DNA from: Gaiellasilicea sp031371615
Lineage (GTDB): Bacteria > Actinomycetota > Thermoleophilia > Gaiellales > Gaiellaceae
Assembly (NCBI GenBank): GCA_031371615.1
Contig: JANMJY010000245.1
Coordinates: forward strand, 1-22,184
DNA length: 22,184 nucleotides
Reading direction: 5' to 3'
Shown here: piece after piece, positions 20,745 through 22,184 of the stretch
How the letters are laid out: each line of letters opens with the position of its first letter
Position numbering within the stretch: the first letter of the stretch is position 1
Position numbers and translations under genes: made by a program
The notes under the pieces: generated by a model
Told to the model about the DNA's origin: nothing
The model's input: the letters and a program-made list of their open reading frames with translations, nothing else
Databases searched by the model: none

Positions 20745-20777
20745 AACGTCGTCAATCGACCACCAGGAGTGTGGGAT

Positions 20778-22064
20778 ATGAAGAAGGCAGCACTGGCGGC
20801 CGCCGCCCTCGGAGCAATCGCGATCTCGGCGCTCGCCGCCGCAGTCGTGGGCTCCGGGCCAAGCGCCGGCACCGCCTCGAGTCACCGTGAGGCGCCGCTG
20901 ATCTCGGAGGACCCGAGCGCGGACAACACGGACCTGTACGCGTTCAGAAGTCCGGACAAGCCGGACACGGTTTCGATCGTGTCGAACTGGATCCCGGCCG
21001 AGGACCCCGCGGCGGGGCCGATGTACTACACGTTCTCGCCGTCGGCCCGCTACAACGTCTACATCGACCGCACGGGCGACGCGAAGGCGGACATCACGTA
21101 CCGCTTCCGCTTCGGTCGCACGGCCGGCCCGGCGTTTCTCGGGAACACGGTCCAGAGCTACACGGTCACGCGAAACGGCAAGGTGTTCGCCCGCGGCAAG
21201 ACGCCGCCGAACAACATCGGCCCTCGCTCGACCCCGAACTACCGGAACCTGGCGGCCAAGGCCGTCGTCATCAAGGGCGGCACCTCGATCTTCGCCGGCC
21301 AGCGCGACGACGCGTTCTACGCCGACATCGGTCAGATCTTCGACCTCGTCGCCTTTCGCAAGGGCACGGGCGACAAGGGCGGCGGCAAGGACTTCTTCGC
21401 CGGCTATGGCGTCCACGCGATCGCGCTCCAGATTCCGATCTCGGAGCTCAATGCGAAGAACAGCACGATCGGCGTCTGGTCGTCCACCGACCGCCAGAAC
21501 GTGACGGTTGCGGGCAAGGTCCGCAAGGGCTGGACGCAGGTCTCCCGGATCGCCAACCCGCTCGTCAACGAGGTCGTCGTCCCGACGCCCTTCAAGGACG
21601 CGTGGAACCGATCGCTGCCCGTCAACGACAAGCAGTTCGCCGGCCCGGTGCTGACACCGGTGCTCGCGAAGCTGATGAACCAGCTCTACAAGGTGAACGC
21701 GCCCGAGACGAACCGCGACGACCTCGTCGCCGTGTTCGGCACCGGCGTCAAGGGCCTGAACTACACCGGGCCGACCGTGGCCGATCTGCTACGGCTGAAC
21801 TACTCGATCCCGGTGACGCCCAACAACAAGATCAACCGCCTGGGCGTGATCGGCGGTGACAACGGCGGCTTCCCGAACGGCCGGCGGCTCGGCGACGACG
21901 TGATCGATATCGCGGAGCAGGTCATGGCCGGCTTCCTCAAGGGCAACAAGGTCCCGCTCGGGGACGGCGTCGACGGGCCTGATGTGCCCGCGATGGCCTT
22001 CTTCCCGTACGAGTCGGATCCGGCAGATGGCGCAACCAACACGAAGGGGCTCCAGAAGCCCTAA
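20778..22064 (+). CDS. secreted DUF4331 protein
   Basis: A 428-residue exported protein. It has a signal peptide (about 1-34: KK, a long Ala/Leu core, then PSAGTASS). The mature part opens with the DUF4331 signature SHREAPLI and DPSADNTDLYAF (35-56). A beta-rich domain follows with VSNWIPAEDPAAGP, YNVYIDRTGDAKADITYRF and, near the end, GGFPNGRRLGDDVIDIAEQ, another conserved block. DUF4331 has no assigned biochemical role. The start is ATG 20778, with AGGAG eight bases upstream. It is divergent from an ECF sigma/anti-sigma pair and shares its promoter motif, so it is probably part of that regulon and acts at the cell surface or outside the cell. Length and C-terminus look complete. Confidence 0.9.
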   Translation: MKKAALAAAALGAIAISALAAAVVGSGPSAGTASSHREAPLISEDPSADNTDLYAFRSPDKPDTVSIVSNWIPAEDPAAGPMYYTFSPSARYNVYIDRTGDAKADITYRFRFGRTAGPAFLGNTVQSYTVTRNGKVFARGKTPPNNIGPRSTPNYRNLAAKAVVIKGGTSIFAGQRDDAFYADIGQIFDLVAFRKGTGDKGGGKDFFAGYGVHAIALQIPISELNAKNSTIGVWSSTDRQNVTVAGKVRKGWTQVSRIANPLVNEVVVPTPFKDAWNRSLPVNDKQFAGPVLTPVLAKLMNQLYKVNAPETNRDDLVAVFGTGVKGLNYTGPTVADLLRLNYSIPVTPNNKINRLGVIGGDNGGFPNGRRLGDDVIDIAEQVMAGFLKGNKVPLGDGVDGPDVPAMAFFPYESDPADGATNTKGLQKP

Positions 22065-22079
22065 CTAACCGGGCGAGGT

Positions 22080-22103
22080 GGGGGGGGCATAGCCCCCCCC
22101 CCC
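22080..22103 (+). terminator. G8/C11 hairpin after the DUF4331 gene
   Basis: Eight G (22080-22087) and eleven C (22093-22103) are separated by CATAG, so they can form a very stable stem 15 bases after the stop. There is no U tract. Such long homopolymers near a sequence end may also be an assembly artefact. Confidence 0.35.
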
Positions 22104-22184
22104 AACCAGCCGGGGACGTTCGTCGAAAAACGTAGGGGGGACCCCCCCGGGGGGGGTGGCGATGTAGTACAACAAGATGGCAGC
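22104..22184. other. low-complexity end of the window, no gene seen
   Basis: This stretch holds another run of G6-A-C7-G8 and a short inverted repeat (ACGTT with AACGT), then AT-richer sequence with no reading frame. Composition differs from the rest of the window. I see no gene in it. Confidence 0.5.

Noticed and set aside
300..21720. Other CGAACC hexamers, for example near 308, 1207, 9129 and 21717
   Set aside because: They lie inside genes and have no CGAA(C/T)C partner 16 bases downstream.

Overview
The window is high-GC DNA (roughly 70%) with strong G/C bias at third codon positions. Gene content points to an actinobacterium, probably of the deep-branching Thermoleophilia/Gaiellales type, though this is inferred from gene families and not from a marker gene. 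The homopolymer-rich last 120 bases look like a contig edge.

Layout, left to right. (1) 1-1559: end of gatA and all of gatB (Glu/Asp-tRNA amidotransferase). (2) 1569-4606, plus strand: a nitronate monooxygenase-like flavoenzyme, then a tight set of a membrane-anchored cupredoxin, a large multi-pass membrane protein and a 41-residue membrane protein. (3) 4588-5879, minus strand: a secreted Rpf-like lysozyme-fold protein and an unidentified membrane protein. (4) 5929-9057: a class V aminotransferase coupled to serA (serine synthesis) and a small membrane methyltransferase. (5) 9082-12471: a YbaK-type editing protein, ilvE, a DegT-type sugar aminotransferase and an unidentified membrane protein whose start is unclear. 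(6) 12479-13407: a RemA/DUF370-like protein and a 3-methyladenine DNA glycosylase. (7) 13367-17818, minus strand: a class A penicillin-binding protein with PASTA repeats and a RecQ helicase. (8) 17945-22064: two exported ferritin-like proteins, an RskA-type anti-sigma factor and an ECF sigma factor on the minus strand, facing a secreted DUF4331 protein on the plus strand.

The most interesting region is (8). The same two-part motif, CGAACC-N16-CGAA(C/T)C, occurs three times, each time pointing at one transcription unit of the locus: the sigma/anti-sigma pair, the DUF4331 gene and the ferritin-like pair. The two copies between sigF and DUF4331 are exact mirror images about position 20709. I read this as a self-contained, autoregulated ECF regulon whose output is exported di-iron and DUF4331 proteins.

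Two wider patterns change how genes should be called. First, at least eight genes have a TANNNT (or GATAAT) -10 box ending 6-8 bases before the start codon and no Shine-Dalgarno site, so they look leaderless; in three of them the stop codon of the previous gene forms part of the -10 box. Second, three genes (the large membrane protein, serA and the DNA glycosylase) appear to start at CTG within a CTGA overlap with the preceding stop. No ATG/GTG/TTG start restores their conserved N-termini. No CRISPR, tRNA, rRNA or insertion sequence was seen. No gene-free stretch exceeds 300 bases.
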